64,000 nucleotides of DNA from Sphingomonas abietis (GCF_027625475.1 NZ_CP115174.1:1488001-1552000); one strand, 5' to 3'; shown: positions 32,950 to 43,167, counted from the stretch's first letter. A program made the numbers and translations. The notes: a model not told the origin generated them from the sequence alone.

Positions 32950-34977
32950 TTAGCTGATGGCGACCGGGATCTGCTGAGTGCAGGCCCAATTGTAGAGATG
33001 CGTGGTCCCGTCCGAGGCCATGTCGGTCGCGGCGTCGCGAAAGTTAGAGCGCGGTCCCGTTGTCGGGCCGGCATTGTTCGTGGATGTGCCTTTATCCGCA
33101 ATACCGACTTGGTAGCCGGCGGTGGGCGCCGATGCTGCTGAGCATGTGACGGTGCTTCCCGACACGGTGATATTGCTCAGGGCAATTTCGGTGCTGCCGC
33201 TGAACAGCCGCAGGCCGTTTTGACCCGGATTACTCACAAGTGCCGTATCCAGCACGAGCGGCCTGTTGAACGTGATCGTCAGCGTCCCACCGCTGTAGCT
33301 CGCGGCTGTGGCATAGAGCGCGCCCGTGGTCGACCCGCCGCGGAGCAGTGCCATTGCCCGGCCGGCATACTCTCCAAGCACGCGATATCCATGCGACGTC
33401 ATGTGGATGCCATCGGACGCGTAGAACGGGCTCCAATATTGCGGGCCGATCACAGCGAATTTCGTCGGATTTGCTATCGCGAGATCGAGGATGGCCGCAA
33501 TGTTAGGAGCCGTCGCATACCAATAGCCAACGGCAGTCCACGACGACGGCTGCCAGCAAACAAGGCGAACCTGATCGGTGCCACCTCGGATGGCATTGAT
33601 ATCGGCGGTCAGGTCGGATTGTAGCTGAGCCAGAGCGGCAGAATACGTCGCATAGGCGGACCCATAATCCTGCTCGCCCTGATCATAGGTGATGAATGGC
33701 AGCTCGAACGCGACGCCGAGCACGTCGGCCATCGCCTTGGCGCGCTCGACCGACCTGATCAGATTGGCATAGGGCTGCGTGCCTTTCGACAGGGCTGCGA
33801 TGGGAGCGCCACCGATGCCGAAACTACCGAAAACCATTGCGGAGGTCGTCTCGATCGCAGACGCCAGCCGGAAAGCCTGCCCTGAAAGCTGCGTCTCGCC
33901 GAAATTGTTCGTCAGGCCTTCGCGAAGGTCTACCAGGGTAAGCACCTGCGCGTCATCCAGGATACGGGCATTATCAACGCCGTTTTGCCAGGTTGGCCCG
34001 GCCAAGGGGCGCGACCCACCATCGAACATCAACGCCCTGCCAGGCGAGATCGCCGCTGTGGTGTAGAGCGCCCCGCTGGCATAGCCGACCGATAGGCTCT
34101 GACCGTACATCGGCAGGAAGACGAGCCTCGAGCAGCCAGTATATAGCGTCCAGGGGATCGTACTGAACTGCCGACGCTCCCGGACGCCGCCATGGCTGTC
34201 ACGCCACTTCAAGAGAGGGGCTGAATACGTGGGCGGGGAGAGGATCGTGCCGACAGGCCCGGCCACTCTGATGTCGGCGGACCCGGTATCAAGATAGACC
34301 CCGGACGTGTCGACGAACGGCGTGAGAGATGCGCCTCCGCCGCCGTACAAATAGCGGCCATTCCGATCGACGATCGAGAAGGCGCTCGTCCGCCCGGGGA
34401 AAACGGAATATATATTTAGCGCCGGGGCAGATGAACCGACCGATTGCCCACCTGCTTTTGGCGTGGCCAGAATCGGATAGCCGATTTTATCGATCCAACC
34501 ATCCGCATATGGCGATCGCGCCGGGAAAACCCGAACAATCGTCGCGACTTTAGACCTCTCGTCGGCGCGCATCACGACCTTTGTGGTGCCATCCGTCAGC
34601 TGGTCGGCATCGCGCAGCTCGGCGTCCGTTGCTAGCGGCGCCCATGCGTCATTGCCCTGCCCGGCGCCGAGCACATAGTCCCGGTCGCCCAGCACGGTGA
34701 TGCGCATGCCGGCTGCGCGCCGGCCTGCCGGGATCGCGTCGCGCGTGGCGATGTCCGCGACCGGGTAGCTGCCGCCGATGATGTCGGGCGCTGCGAGGGT
34801 GCTGAACGCCTGCTCGCGCGACTGCGCCTCAGCTTCGATGTCTTCGCCGTTCTGCGCGATAGCCTGCCGCTCGGCCGCGGTCATGATTTTGGCATTGGCT
34901 GTCTCGGCGATGTCGCTCGCATCCGCGACCTTGAAGGCCCCGGCCGGCAACAGCTTGGAGAAAATCGGGGTCGTCAT
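32950..34977 (-). CDS. Tail fibre/spike with SGNH esterase domain
   Basis: 675 residues. The N-terminal 150 are a phage tail attachment-like region. The central part is an SGNH hydrolase: GQSLSVG (about residues 292-298, nucleophile Ser), FGIGG (Gly block), YDQGEQD, and D522-x2-H525 in SDGIHMTSHG. A C-terminal beta domain follows. Such tail esterases deacetylate capsule or O-antigen during adsorption. It overlaps the upstream gene by 4 bp. The substrate is inferred, not shown. Confidence 0.78.
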   Translation of the reverse strand: MTTPIFSKLLPAGAFKVADASDIAETANAKIMTAAERQAIAQNGEDIEAEAQSREQAFSTLAAPDIIGGSYPVADIATRDAIPAGRRAAGMRITVLGDRDYVLGAGQGNDAWAPLATDAELRDADQLTDGTTKVVMRADERSKVATIVRVFPARSPYADGWIDKIGYPILATPKAGGQSVGSSAPALNIYSVFPGRTSAFSIVDRNGRYLYGGGGASLTPFVDTSGVYLDTGSADIRVAGPVGTILSPPTYSAPLLKWRDSHGGVRERRQFSTIPWTLYTGCSRLVFLPMYGQSLSVGYASGALYTTAAISPGRALMFDGGSRPLAGPTWQNGVDNARILDDAQVLTLVDLREGLTNNFGETQLSGQAFRLASAIETTSAMVFGSFGIGGAPIAALSKGTQPYANLIRSVERAKAMADVLGVAFELPFITYDQGEQDYGSAYATYSAALAQLQSDLTADINAIRGGTDQVRLVCWQPSSWTAVGYWYATAPNIAAILDLAIANPTKFAVIGPQYWSPFYASDGIHMTSHGYRVLGEYAGRAMALLRGGSTTGALYATAASYSGGTLTITFNRPLVLDTALVSNPGQNGLRLFSGSTEIALSNITVSGSTVTCSAASAPTAGYQVGIADKGTSTNNAGPTTGPRSNFRDAATDMASDGTTHLYNWACTQQIPVAIS

Positions 34978-36125
34978 GCGATCACCTCGAGCAGGACGTT
35001 GGTGCCAGCCGCGACCAGATCGGACAGCAGGAAATCACGATAGAGGACGGCCTGGCCGGTTGCGGTCGTGTGCGATCTGGTCGCGATTCCTGGTGTCACG
35101 GCGAAGCCGCCGAGCTTGAAAGTTGCTGGATCGGGCAGGGAGGCTGGCTGCGAATACCAGACGTACCCGTCTGCGGTCGTGGTGAAGGACAGCGTGCGAG
35201 ACACTGCATCGGCGAACCACGACTGCGACATGCCATTAACCGCGGCGCTGGTGAGAACTGCACCGTTCGACGTGGTGATGGTGCCGGCGTGGCCCTTGTT
35301 GAGAAACGCGATCGAGGCGGACGCGCTGTCGGATCGGGGCGCGCCCGGCGCGTTGGCGTCCGTCACCGCCAGGTCATAGGTGTTGGATGCGGAGACGTTC
35401 GCAAAGGTGGCCGACCGGTTGCCGGCGGAGACCGCCGCGCCCTCGAGGGTCTGCGCGGTCGGCGTTCCCGCGATACTCCATGCGACCGCGACGCTCGATA
35501 CCGTCGAGCCTAACTCCGCCTGCGCCGGTGTGACCGACATGCCGGTGATGCGCAGCCCGCCATAGTTGACCGCGGCCTCGGAGCGATCTGCTTCCGCCTT
35601 GGCACGTGCGACCAGCTTGGACAACTGGTCGATGGTTGCCATTCCAATCGAGACGGTCGCCGCCACGAATTGGAGTGCGTAATCGGAGCCGCCATTGAGC
35701 GGCACGGCGACGAGCGGGGCCGGGGTGGCCTCCTTCGTGACAGTGCCGACGACTGCCACGGGGCCCGCGATCCACTTCGTCGACGGCAGCCCGGGAACGG
35801 TGACGAACAGATCCCAGGCAAGATCCGCATTATCGCCGACCTCCGACGCCGCCGGGAAGTTGACCGAGCCCGCGACCTGCACGTCGAGGAAGGATACGGG
35901 CAGCAGGCCTGTCAGATCGGTGCCCGCCAACCGGACGCCCGAGACGGTGCCGTCAGTCGTCTGCGGCAGATCGACCACGGGGGCGCCCGCTGCGTCGGGG
36001 TAGAGACGGACCTGCGCGTGCCAGGACGTGCCGGCGAGGCTAAGGTCGATACCGGTGATGGAGATGCGCAAGACGCGAGGCGCCCCGCGGTCGATGCTCA
36101 GGGGCACCGACACAGCGTCGATCAT
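34974..36125 (-). CDS. Tail/baseplate protein
   Basis: 383 residues, beta-rich. The N-terminal half has a BppU-like or fibre-adaptor style (PLSIDRGAPRVLRISITGIDL). Residues 193-275 form an Ig-like repeat (GLRITGMSVTPAQAELGSTV, then NTYDLAVTDANAPG). It lies between the tip protein J gene and the esterase fibre gene and probably connects the two. Confidence 0.65.
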   Translation of the reverse strand: MIDAVSVPLSIDRGAPRVLRISITGIDLSLAGTSWHAQVRLYPDAAGAPVVDLPQTTDGTVSGVRLAGTDLTGLLPVSFLDVQVAGSVNFPAASEVGDNADLAWDLFVTVPGLPSTKWIAGPVAVVGTVTKEATPAPLVAVPLNGGSDYALQFVAATVSIGMATIDQLSKLVARAKAEADRSEAAVNYGGLRITGMSVTPAQAELGSTVSSVAVAWSIAGTPTAQTLEGAAVSAGNRSATFANVSASNTYDLAVTDANAPGAPRSDSASASIAFLNKGHAGTITTSNGAVLTSAAVNGMSQSWFADAVSRTLSFTTTADGYVWYSQPASLPDPATFKLGGFAVTPGIATRSHTTATGQAVLYRDFLLSDLVAAGTNVLLEVIA

Positions 36126-36138
36126 GTGATGTCTCCGA

Positions 36139-38409
36139 TTACTTCGAGTTCACGTTTTTGCCGCCGCCGACGTTGCCACCGCCGCCACCGCCGCCACCGG
36201 TTGAGCCGCCGGTAGACCCGGATGCGGGGGTCGTGATGTAGCCGAGGTAATGGCGCCCCGGATGCGCCGTGGTCGCGGGCAGTGCATCATCGGGATCGGT
36301 GCTGGCGAGATAGGTGACCGCGCCGCCGGCACGCGCGGGGTCGTCGTAGAAGAGGGCATAATAGGTGCCGAGAGCGAGGCCGGTGATAGATCCGGCGTTC
36401 ACCGCCACGGTCTTATCCTGATAGATCCGGTTGTGAGCAGAGATCGAGACGGTCGACGCAACTCCGGTGCTGTCGATCACGGCCGTTGGCGCGAAGCTGC
36501 TGTCCGGCTTCGAGTTGACGATCAGCTGCGCGACATCGCCCGAGGTCTGGAAAACGCCCGCCGTCGCCGGACCAAGGATGAGGCGGTCGCTGGGGACGCC
36601 GCGCAGGATGTAGCGGATGCCAACGTCATAGGCCGTATTCTGCGTAACGGTGTTGAAGACCTTTCGCGTTACCGTCGGATCGTCAACGCTGACGGATTCC
36701 CATCCATCAGCGTCATCCTGGCCGGCAACGTGCAGCCGAATGTCGAACAGCACTGAAGAAACGCTCGGCTCTTCGACAGCCCCATCCACCTCGATCGCTG
36801 GGACCGACACGCCGCCGGCCCTCAGCGTCGTCCCGTTGATCGTCCAGGCGTCCGCCGACGGAGCGTCGACGCTTGGGTCATAGGCGATGCTGGCGGTGGG
36901 CGGCGCGACGCCCGTCTGACCGAGAGCGAAGGCGTGCTTTCCATCAGTCTCGGAAACTATTGTGTAGGTGACGGTGCCGGTCTGGGCATCGAGATCCCGG
37001 CCGGTGATGAGCGCTTTGATCGAAAAACCAGCTTCGGGATTGAAGGTGACGCAATCGCCGATCCGGTAGTTTAGCCAGAACGGCCCGAGGGGCACCGTGC
37101 CAGGGCCCGCCTCCCGCGCGTCGCAGACGTCATAGGTCGCCAGCTGCGTCGCCTGGGTGACGTCCTGCACCAGCGAATATTGGACCTCCTTCGTCCGCTC
37201 ATCGCCATCGATCGCGACATAGTCCGCGACGATGACACCGGGCGCCGTGACCATTTCCCAGTCGTGGGCCTCAGAGCGATACATCGGAATCACGCCGTTG
37301 ATGCGCGAACGCCGCGGCTGGGTGCCGGCGAAGCTGCAATCGCCCATGATGTCGGCGCTGGTGATCGTCGCCAGGCTGACACGGGGATAGCGGTTGAGGC
37401 AGACGATGACCCCACCGACGAGCGACGGCTGAGCGCCGCCCGCCTGGAGGATCGCCTTCAGGCTCGACCATGGCGCGTCCGGACGGGTGACGACCTGCCC
37501 TCCGATCTTCCACCCGCGGGCATCATTGAGGTTGGCGCCCTCGACGAAACTGGCAACGTCGATTTCGGCAAGCTTGGCGCCGATGCCACAGACGCGCTTA
37601 CCGTTCTGATAGCGGCCCATGGCCCATGTCAGGCCGTGGAGATGAGGATCCTCGCTGTAGACGTAGGTGGACTCGTCGAACGCCCGGCAGGAGCCGGATC
37701 CGCCCGGATACGTGCTGTCCTTGCGTGGATCGTAGACGTAGACGCCCTGGAGGATCCAGAACATCTGAGGCTCGGTCGTGAGGGTGTTCTTGCCCTTGCC
37801 GTCATATTCCATGCTGACGAGCGTCGCAGCCAGGCCGGATAGCTTGCTTGTTGCCGACCAACCGGGAAACGCGCCAACGAGCGGCTGCATGGCAGCAGCC
37901 TCCGGAGTCTGCCCGCGCTGCCAGCTCTGATAGACCCGGGTGCTGTAAAAGCCGCTGGGCGGAGTGCCATTTCCGCCGGGAAACGCCAGCGTCGTCTTAT
38001 TGGCGAAGCTTGCCTCGAGTGCGTGGATCGGGCCAATCGACAGCACGGTGACGAAATGCTCGTAGGTGTTCTTGCCCCCCGATCCGCGCTTGCCGACGAT
38101 ATTGCCCGACGTGCCGGTGCGCCCCATGACGTAGGGCACGCCGGCGTAGGGATCGGCCTTCCACTTGGTCTGCGATCCGCCGCCGGACGGCTGTGGCGCG
38201 ATCATGCTCAGCGCGGTGACGGCGCCAAGCGCGACGATTCCGCCCAGGATCGCGCTGGCGGCGCCCGCCGAGACGCCAAGCGTGCCGACCGTACCCGCCG
38301 CAAGATAGGAAAAGGTGAGCGACGCCGAGAAGCCGGACGCCGCACCGGCGGTGACGACCGCGAGGGTGACAGCGGCAACGACGAGCGCCGCAATCTTGAC
38401 GATCTTCAT
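36139..38409 (-). CDS. Tail tip attachment protein J-like
   Basis: 756 residues. An N-terminal hydrophobic stretch (about residues 1-85) is followed by PYVMGRTGTSGNIVGKRGSG and long beta domains of the lambda gpJ / Phage-tail_3 type, with fibronectin-like segments near the C-terminus and a Gly-rich tail (GGSTGGGGGGGGNVGGG). It is the host-contacting tail tip. ATG 38409 overlaps the previous stop by 4 bp. Confidence 0.85.
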   Translation of the reverse strand: MKIVKIAALVVAAVTLAVVTAGAASGFSASLTFSYLAAGTVGTLGVSAGAASAILGGIVALGAVTALSMIAPQPSGGGSQTKWKADPYAGVPYVMGRTGTSGNIVGKRGSGGKNTYEHFVTVLSIGPIHALEASFANKTTLAFPGGNGTPPSGFYSTRVYQSWQRGQTPEAAAMQPLVGAFPGWSATSKLSGLAATLVSMEYDGKGKNTLTTEPQMFWILQGVYVYDPRKDSTYPGGSGSCRAFDESTYVYSEDPHLHGLTWAMGRYQNGKRVCGIGAKLAEIDVASFVEGANLNDARGWKIGGQVVTRPDAPWSSLKAILQAGGAQPSLVGGVIVCLNRYPRVSLATITSADIMGDCSFAGTQPRRSRINGVIPMYRSEAHDWEMVTAPGVIVADYVAIDGDERTKEVQYSLVQDVTQATQLATYDVCDAREAGPGTVPLGPFWLNYRIGDCVTFNPEAGFSIKALITGRDLDAQTGTVTYTIVSETDGKHAFALGQTGVAPPTASIAYDPSVDAPSADAWTINGTTLRAGGVSVPAIEVDGAVEEPSVSSVLFDIRLHVAGQDDADGWESVSVDDPTVTRKVFNTVTQNTAYDVGIRYILRGVPSDRLILGPATAGVFQTSGDVAQLIVNSKPDSSFAPTAVIDSTGVASTVSISAHNRIYQDKTVAVNAGSITGLALGTYYALFYDDPARAGGAVTYLASTDPDDALPATTAHPGRHYLGYITTPASGSTGGSTGGGGGGGGNVGGGKNVNSK

Positions 38410-38846
38410 GCGGGCACGCGCCAGGCGGCGACCGGATTGAGCAACCGGAAGTGTGTGCCGTGTGGCGATTCCTCGACGAAGCCAACGACGACCCCGTTCC
38501 CGAGATAAACCGTCAGCGCATCCATCGCACCGACGCTCGGCCCTGCGACGATGTCCCCGACCCATGCGCTTGCCGGCGCGATCTGTTCGAGCCCGAGCGC
38601 GTCCAGCTGCTCGGCCAGCGATGCGAAGCCCAGCCGGCCGATCGCGCGGCGCGCACCGATCGCGGTGTTATAGGCGCCGAGCTTGGCGCGAACCGCTGCG
38701 ATCGGCGTCGCGAGCTTGGTGAACTGAGCGAGGTGGTCGAGCGCCATCTGCCCGCAATCGCCGGTGCCCCATGCGAACGGCCGTTCCATATAGGCGTCGA
38801 GCGTCGCCTGCGCCGCATCGCGCCGGACGATCAGATGATGATCCAT
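38406..38846 (-). CDS. DUF6950-type tail protein, NlpC/P60-like
   Basis: 146 residues: FAWGTGDCGQMALDHLAQFT places a Cys at the start of a helix as in NlpC/P60 papain-like folds. A later GTHFRL supplies a candidate His. In this position siphophages carry a tail-tip hydrolase (gpK-like). Whether it is active is unclear. It overlaps gpJ. Confidence 0.7.
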   Translation of the reverse strand: MDHHLIVRRDAAQATLDAYMERPFAWGTGDCGQMALDHLAQFTKLATPIAAVRAKLGAYNTAIGARRAIGRLGFASLAEQLDALGLEQIAPASAWVGDIVAGPSVGAMDALTVYLGNGVVVGFVEESPHGTHFRLLNPVAAWRVPA

Positions 38847-38848
38847 CG

Positions 38849-39487
38849 TCAGGTCCTCTTGTAGGTGATCTGGCCCATGCTCGGCATGTCAGTGCGGGTC
38901 TCGACGGCGGTGAGGTCGAGTTTCTGACCCCAGGGCACATAGGTCTCGACGTCCGTGACGAGCGACAGGCCGGTCTCGCCGGGGAAGACCGACTGATGCC
39001 AGCTGTCCGAGAGTCGCTTGCCCTCCTCGGTCTGGAACATCCGCTCGCCGACGCCCGTCACGCTATATTCGAGGCGGCGATTGCCCTTGCCCCACTTGAT
39101 GATCGGCACGTCGAGCTGTCCCGATTGGAGCGTATAGGTGCCGATACAAAGGCCCGTAGCGATGTCGAGCGCGCCCATGGACACTGTGACCTGCGAGCCC
39201 TGCACGGTCGGCTGCACGAAGTCGGCCAGCGCCGCCGTGGTCGACGGCAGGAGCGAGATGGTCACCGCCTTCGATTTGTCGCCGACCGCGTCGCCCAGGC
39301 CCTTTATGCTGTCGAGCACGCCATAGGTCTCGTCGCGGCCAACGAAGAGCCGATTGCCGACCATCACCTGGCCGGATCCGTCGAGCAGGAAGAGATCGTA
39401 ATTCGGCAGGTTGATCTCGACCATGCCGAACAGCAGCGGTCGCTCGCCGCGGAGCGCCGCGGCGAGGGCTGGGGATAGCTCGGCCAT
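38849..39487 (-). CDS. Tail assembly protein
   Basis: 212 residues, beta-rich: RPLLFGMVEINLPNYDLFLL, then QVTVSMGALDIATGLCIGTY and GERMFQTEEGKRLSDSWHQS. It resembles GTA/siphophage proteins between tape measure and tip (gpL-like or DUF2163 neighbourhood). Probably a baseplate hub component. Confidence 0.65.
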   Translation of the reverse strand: MAELSPALAAALRGERPLLFGMVEINLPNYDLFLLDGSGQVMVGNRLFVGRDETYGVLDSIKGLGDAVGDKSKAVTISLLPSTTAALADFVQPTVQGSQVTVSMGALDIATGLCIGTYTLQSGQLDVPIIKWGKGNRRLEYSVTGVGERMFQTEEGKRLSDSWHQSVFPGETGLSLVTDVETYVPWGQKLDLTAVETRTDMPSMGQITYKRT

Positions 39488-39490
39488 CGG

Positions 39491-40096
39491 CTATTCGTCT
39501 TCGGTGATCGTGATCGTGCCGAAATCGAACCACGGCGAGGTGTCGCGATCCCAAGCCACCTCGTTTCCGGCGAGCGAGCCCTGGATCATCGGCCGGCCGA
39601 ACTCGCAGACGTCACCGTCGGCGGGCATGACGCGCAGCATGGGAAAGATCTGAACGGTCGCGCCGCCGGACGCATCGAGGAAGCCTTTCGCGGACGCGAA
39701 GTAGAGATACCGACGTCCGTTCGTGACGATGCTGAATGCCTGCCCCTCGCGGATCGGATAGGCGGGTGTGCCACCCTTGACCTTCAGCGACATGCCGCTC
39801 TGGCCGGCGCCGTCCACGACGATCGCGCCCGGCGAGCCAGGCTTGAAGCCATCCTGCCCAAATGGAAGGAGCGCACCGAAAAGCTTTGCCATGCGGAGCC
39901 GGGCCGACCAGATCCGGCCGAACGGCTCCGCCCTCATCCTTGGCAGAACGAAGTCGAGCGAGTGGCGCGTGCCGAGCCGCATCAGTGTCTGCACCGGGCC
40001 GCCGAGGGCAGGGGTAAGCGGGCCGCCCCAATCCAGCATGTGGGGCTTGTCCGTCTTCAGCGCCGGCTTTTCCGGCAGCAGGATGGGCCCGGTCAC
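39491..40096 (-). CDS. Distal tail-like protein
   Basis: 201 residues, beta-rich: MLDWGGPLTPALGGPVQTLM, then FSIVTNGRRYLYFASAKGFL. It is immediately downstream of the tape measure gene and overlaps it by 4 bp, the position of gpM/distal tail proteins in siphophages. Confidence 0.65.
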   Translation of the reverse strand: MTGPILLPEKPALKTDKPHMLDWGGPLTPALGGPVQTLMRLGTRHSLDFVLPRMRAEPFGRIWSARLRMAKLFGALLPFGQDGFKPGSPGAIVVDGAGQSGMSLKVKGGTPAYPIREGQAFSIVTNGRRYLYFASAKGFLDASGGATVQIFPMLRVMPADGDVCEFGRPMIQGSLAGNEVAWDRDTSPWFDFGTITITEDE

Positions 40097-43000
40097 TGCG
40101 GGATCGCCGAATAGGCATCGTCGTGGCGATCTTCGGCCGCCTGGTTCGCTCCAGCGATGATCGCCGCTTGGGCGTGGCGCGCCGAGATATCGCTGACCAC
40201 GGGGCGGAAGAGCGCGCCCTCCTCAACCTGGACGAGGATGTGAGCCGGGCCGACCGCGCTGCGCGGCGACGACAGCGAGCGCATATCCGAGGGGGACAGG
40301 TCCGCTTGCTGGACGCCAGAGGGCAGGCCACCCGCGGCAAAGCCCCGAAAGGTGCCCTTGTTCATCTGATCGATGATCGGCCACCACTGCTTGACCGCTC
40401 GCTCGTTGGCGATGCCTTCGCCGTTCGCGACCCGAATTAGTTTACGGCCACCGACCAGCGCGAGGATGCTGTCCGACGTTCCGGTCCCGGCGCCCGAGAT
40501 ACGGTTGCCGATGCGCGACGGGCTGGCACCCCTGGCGAAGCCCGGAAGTCCCCCCATCGCGAAGCCGGCCAATCCGCCCGACGAGAGCCCCGGCACAAGG
40601 CCGCCATCCTTCAGGCCGAAGAAGCCGAGGATTGCCTTCTCGATCGCGATGCGCGCGAGATCCGCGATGATGGACGTCGCCATTTTCTTGAAGGCGCCGG
40701 ACACGGATTCCGTGCCGGAAATCAGGCCTTGCAACCCATCCTCCAACCCCTTGAGCCCATCGACGGCGACACCCTGCAAGGCGTCCCCCATGTCGCCGAC
40801 ATTCGCCTTCAGCTGGTCTTTGTAGGAATCGAGTGGGCTCTGATATTGTTTGGAGAGGTTGGCGCGCTGCTGCGCCTCGATCTCCGGCAGGCTCTGAGAC
40901 TCCTGCACAGCGGCCGTGGCGCTCTGCGGGTCGCGGCCGAAATTGTTGATCCGCTGCGCGATGCTATCCCGGTTTTCCTCCTGCTGCTTGGCGAGGGCAT
41001 CCTGAGCGAGTTTATACTGCGCCGGCCGGCCGACGGCGCCTTGCTGACGAAGCTGAATGAGCGCGAGATCGGACTGGATCTGGGTCCGCGCGGCCGTCAG
41101 CTGCTGATCAAGGAGATCGTTCATCTCCTCTCGCTTGGCGCGCTGTTCCATCAGCTGCTCGGTCATCCCGTTGATGACCTTCAGCTGGAGCGCCTCGGCG
41201 CTGGACAGGCTTCCGGCAGTGACCTGATCGTCGAGCGCCTTGTCGCGCGCATCGAGGTCCGTGCGCAGATGGGTAATCGAGACCGCATAGCGCTCCTGAG
41301 CCGTGGTGCTCAGGCCCAACATCGCCTGCGAATAGTCGCTCTGCGCCTGCCGCAGCTGCCCCTGGAAGGCGCGATCGTCGTTCGCATCCTTGCGCGTGGC
41401 GGCCTGCTGCCGCTTGGCGAGCGTCTCGGACGAGGGGCCTTTCGGGCCTTTGGCACCCCACGCGACGTGATAGTGGTCGCCTTCGTCGAGCCGCTCCGTG
41501 AGATGCACGCCCTGAGCGGCGAACGCCTCGACGATCTTCGCAAGCGTCATGCCCGCCGACTTGGCGACGTCGAGCGCCTGGCCGCGCTCATGTTCGCTCG
41601 TGCCGGGCTTCGCCGCCAGCGGACCTTTCCCGGCCTTGTAGCGATCGTACAGCACCTGCTGTTCAGCGGTGCTGCGATAGCTGCTGGTGACGCGGCCGCC
41701 GATGCCCTGAACGATGCCCTCGGCCTGCGCGACCGTCACCTGGCGGCCGGACTGGCGGTTGTCGTTCACCGCGGTGCGCTCGGCGGCCTTCTTTGCCTCG
41801 GCGACCTTGATCTCGGCCGCTTCTTGGATCGCGTATTTCGTCAGGAGCCCGGCGAGGCTGGAGGCCAGCTTGTCATTAGCCCGCGCGGCCTCCGTCGCCG
41901 CGTCTGACATGTGGAGATACTTCTGCCGGATCGCCTCGATTGGGTCGGTAGCGGCTTTCGCTGCCTCCTTCGCCTGATCGATCTGAGAACTTCGCACGAT
42001 GCCCTCGGCATCCCGAATGCTCGATGTTTCTGCCGCGGCTTTCCGTTCCAGGGCGGCGGCAGCCATGCCCCTACTGGCCTGCGCGGCTTCGTCGCCGGTG
42101 TCAGGGCGAGATCGAAGATTTTGAGCTTCCGCAAGATACTGATCCCGGCGCGCGCGAGCCGCTTGGATGTCACGCTGTGCCGCGGCGATATGGCTTGCAG
42201 CGGCATTGCTGTCGTTGTCGTCTGCGCGCCTCTTCTCGGCATTGTACTCCTGCAACGCCTTCGTCGCGGCCTCGGTGCCGAATTTCTCCGCACTTAGCGC
42301 GTCGGCAAGGGTGAGGACTTTCCCCTTCAGGCTATCGGAGGCGTCGCCGGCACCAAGCAGATGCTCAGTCAGGGGGATGAGGGCGGCCACCGCGACGCTT
42401 ATCGCCAACCCCCATGGACCACCCATGAAGCCCGCGAATTTGCCCAATGCGCCTTCGCTAGCGTTGCTCTGCGCCGCGAACATCGTCATCGCTTCGGTGA
42501 TGCGGCCCATCTCCATCCCGAGCGCTCGAACCGGGGACTGCCCAGCAGCGACCGAGTCGGAGAAGGAGCGGATCACATGCTCGGCAATCATCCCCGAGGC
42601 GCCCATGCGGGTGTGGGCGGCGGCGTTTTCGCCCTCAGCTTCGGTCGACGTCCCCAACGCGGATTGGAGGCGGCGGAGAACGGCAATCCGCTGCTCGATT
42701 CCGACGATGTCCTCTTTCGCCGCAAGCGCTTGCGTTTCCAGCACGACAGCGAGTTCGCGCTCTCCAGCGGAAACGGATGTCGATGTCGAGACCATCCGGG
42801 TCTGCGCGTCGGCAAGCTCGCGATAGGCAAGGGCCGTCGCGCGCGCGGCAGTAAGCTGCTGCTCAGCCGCGGCAACATTGCCGGTCACGATTGACCCGGC
42901 GGTCATCGGCTTGGACAGCGTATCCTCGGCCGCGGCGCGGATATTCGCGAACGTCTTTCGATACGTAGACTCCAGCTGCCGGGCGGACTGGGTGAGGTCA

Positions 43001-43167
43001 CCGCCGCCAAGCTTGCGGAAATTGTCGGCCACAACCTGCTGCAAGTCACCAGACGCAGCGCCAAGCTCAGCAAGGCTGGTTTTCGCGACCTTGGCGGCGC
43101 GTTGCAGACCATCGGCGCTGCCGCTGATCTGCAAGAACAGGTTTTGGGTGGTCGCACCGCGTGCCAT
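40093..43167 (-). CDS. Tape measure protein with embedded M15 peptidase domain
   Basis: 1024 residues, mostly long coiled coils, with a hydrophobic patch near residues 250-272 (PWGLAISVAVAALIPLTEHLL). Residues about 475-575 form a VanY/M15 DD-peptidase: SSYRSTAEQQVLYDRYKAG, SEHERGQALDV (Zn ligands His526 and Asp533) and DEGDHYHVAW (Glu/Asp and His567). The protein sets tail length, and the domain should cut cell-wall peptides during DNA entry. The largest gene in the window. Confidence 0.9.
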   Translation of the reverse strand: MARGATTQNLFLQISGSADGLQRAAKVAKTSLAELGAASGDLQQVVADNFRKLGGGDLTQSARQLESTYRKTFANIRAAAEDTLSKPMTAGSIVTGNVAAAEQQLTAARATALAYRELADAQTRMVSTSTSVSAGERELAVVLETQALAAKEDIVGIEQRIAVLRRLQSALGTSTEAEGENAAAHTRMGASGMIAEHVIRSFSDSVAAGQSPVRALGMEMGRITEAMTMFAAQSNASEGALGKFAGFMGGPWGLAISVAVAALIPLTEHLLGAGDASDSLKGKVLTLADALSAEKFGTEAATKALQEYNAEKRRADDNDSNAAASHIAAAQRDIQAARARRDQYLAEAQNLRSRPDTGDEAAQASRGMAAAALERKAAAETSSIRDAEGIVRSSQIDQAKEAAKAATDPIEAIRQKYLHMSDAATEAARANDKLASSLAGLLTKYAIQEAAEIKVAEAKKAAERTAVNDNRQSGRQVTVAQAEGIVQGIGGRVTSSYRSTAEQQVLYDRYKAGKGPLAAKPGTSEHERGQALDVAKSAGMTLAKIVEAFAAQGVHLTERLDEGDHYHVAWGAKGPKGPSSETLAKRQQAATRKDANDDRAFQGQLRQAQSDYSQAMLGLSTTAQERYAVSITHLRTDLDARDKALDDQVTAGSLSSAEALQLKVINGMTEQLMEQRAKREEMNDLLDQQLTAARTQIQSDLALIQLRQQGAVGRPAQYKLAQDALAKQQEENRDSIAQRINNFGRDPQSATAAVQESQSLPEIEAQQRANLSKQYQSPLDSYKDQLKANVGDMGDALQGVAVDGLKGLEDGLQGLISGTESVSGAFKKMATSIIADLARIAIEKAILGFFGLKDGGLVPGLSSGGLAGFAMGGLPGFARGASPSRIGNRISGAGTGTSDSILALVGGRKLIRVANGEGIANERAVKQWWPIIDQMNKGTFRGFAAGGLPSGVQQADLSPSDMRSLSSPRSAVGPAHILVQVEEGALFRPVVSDISARHAQAAIIAGANQAAEDRHDDAYSAIPQ

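Noticed and set aside
40729..41907. 392-residue plus-strand frame
   Set aside because: It is antisense to the tape measure gene, whose M15 motifs are clear. The plus-strand product shows no domain.
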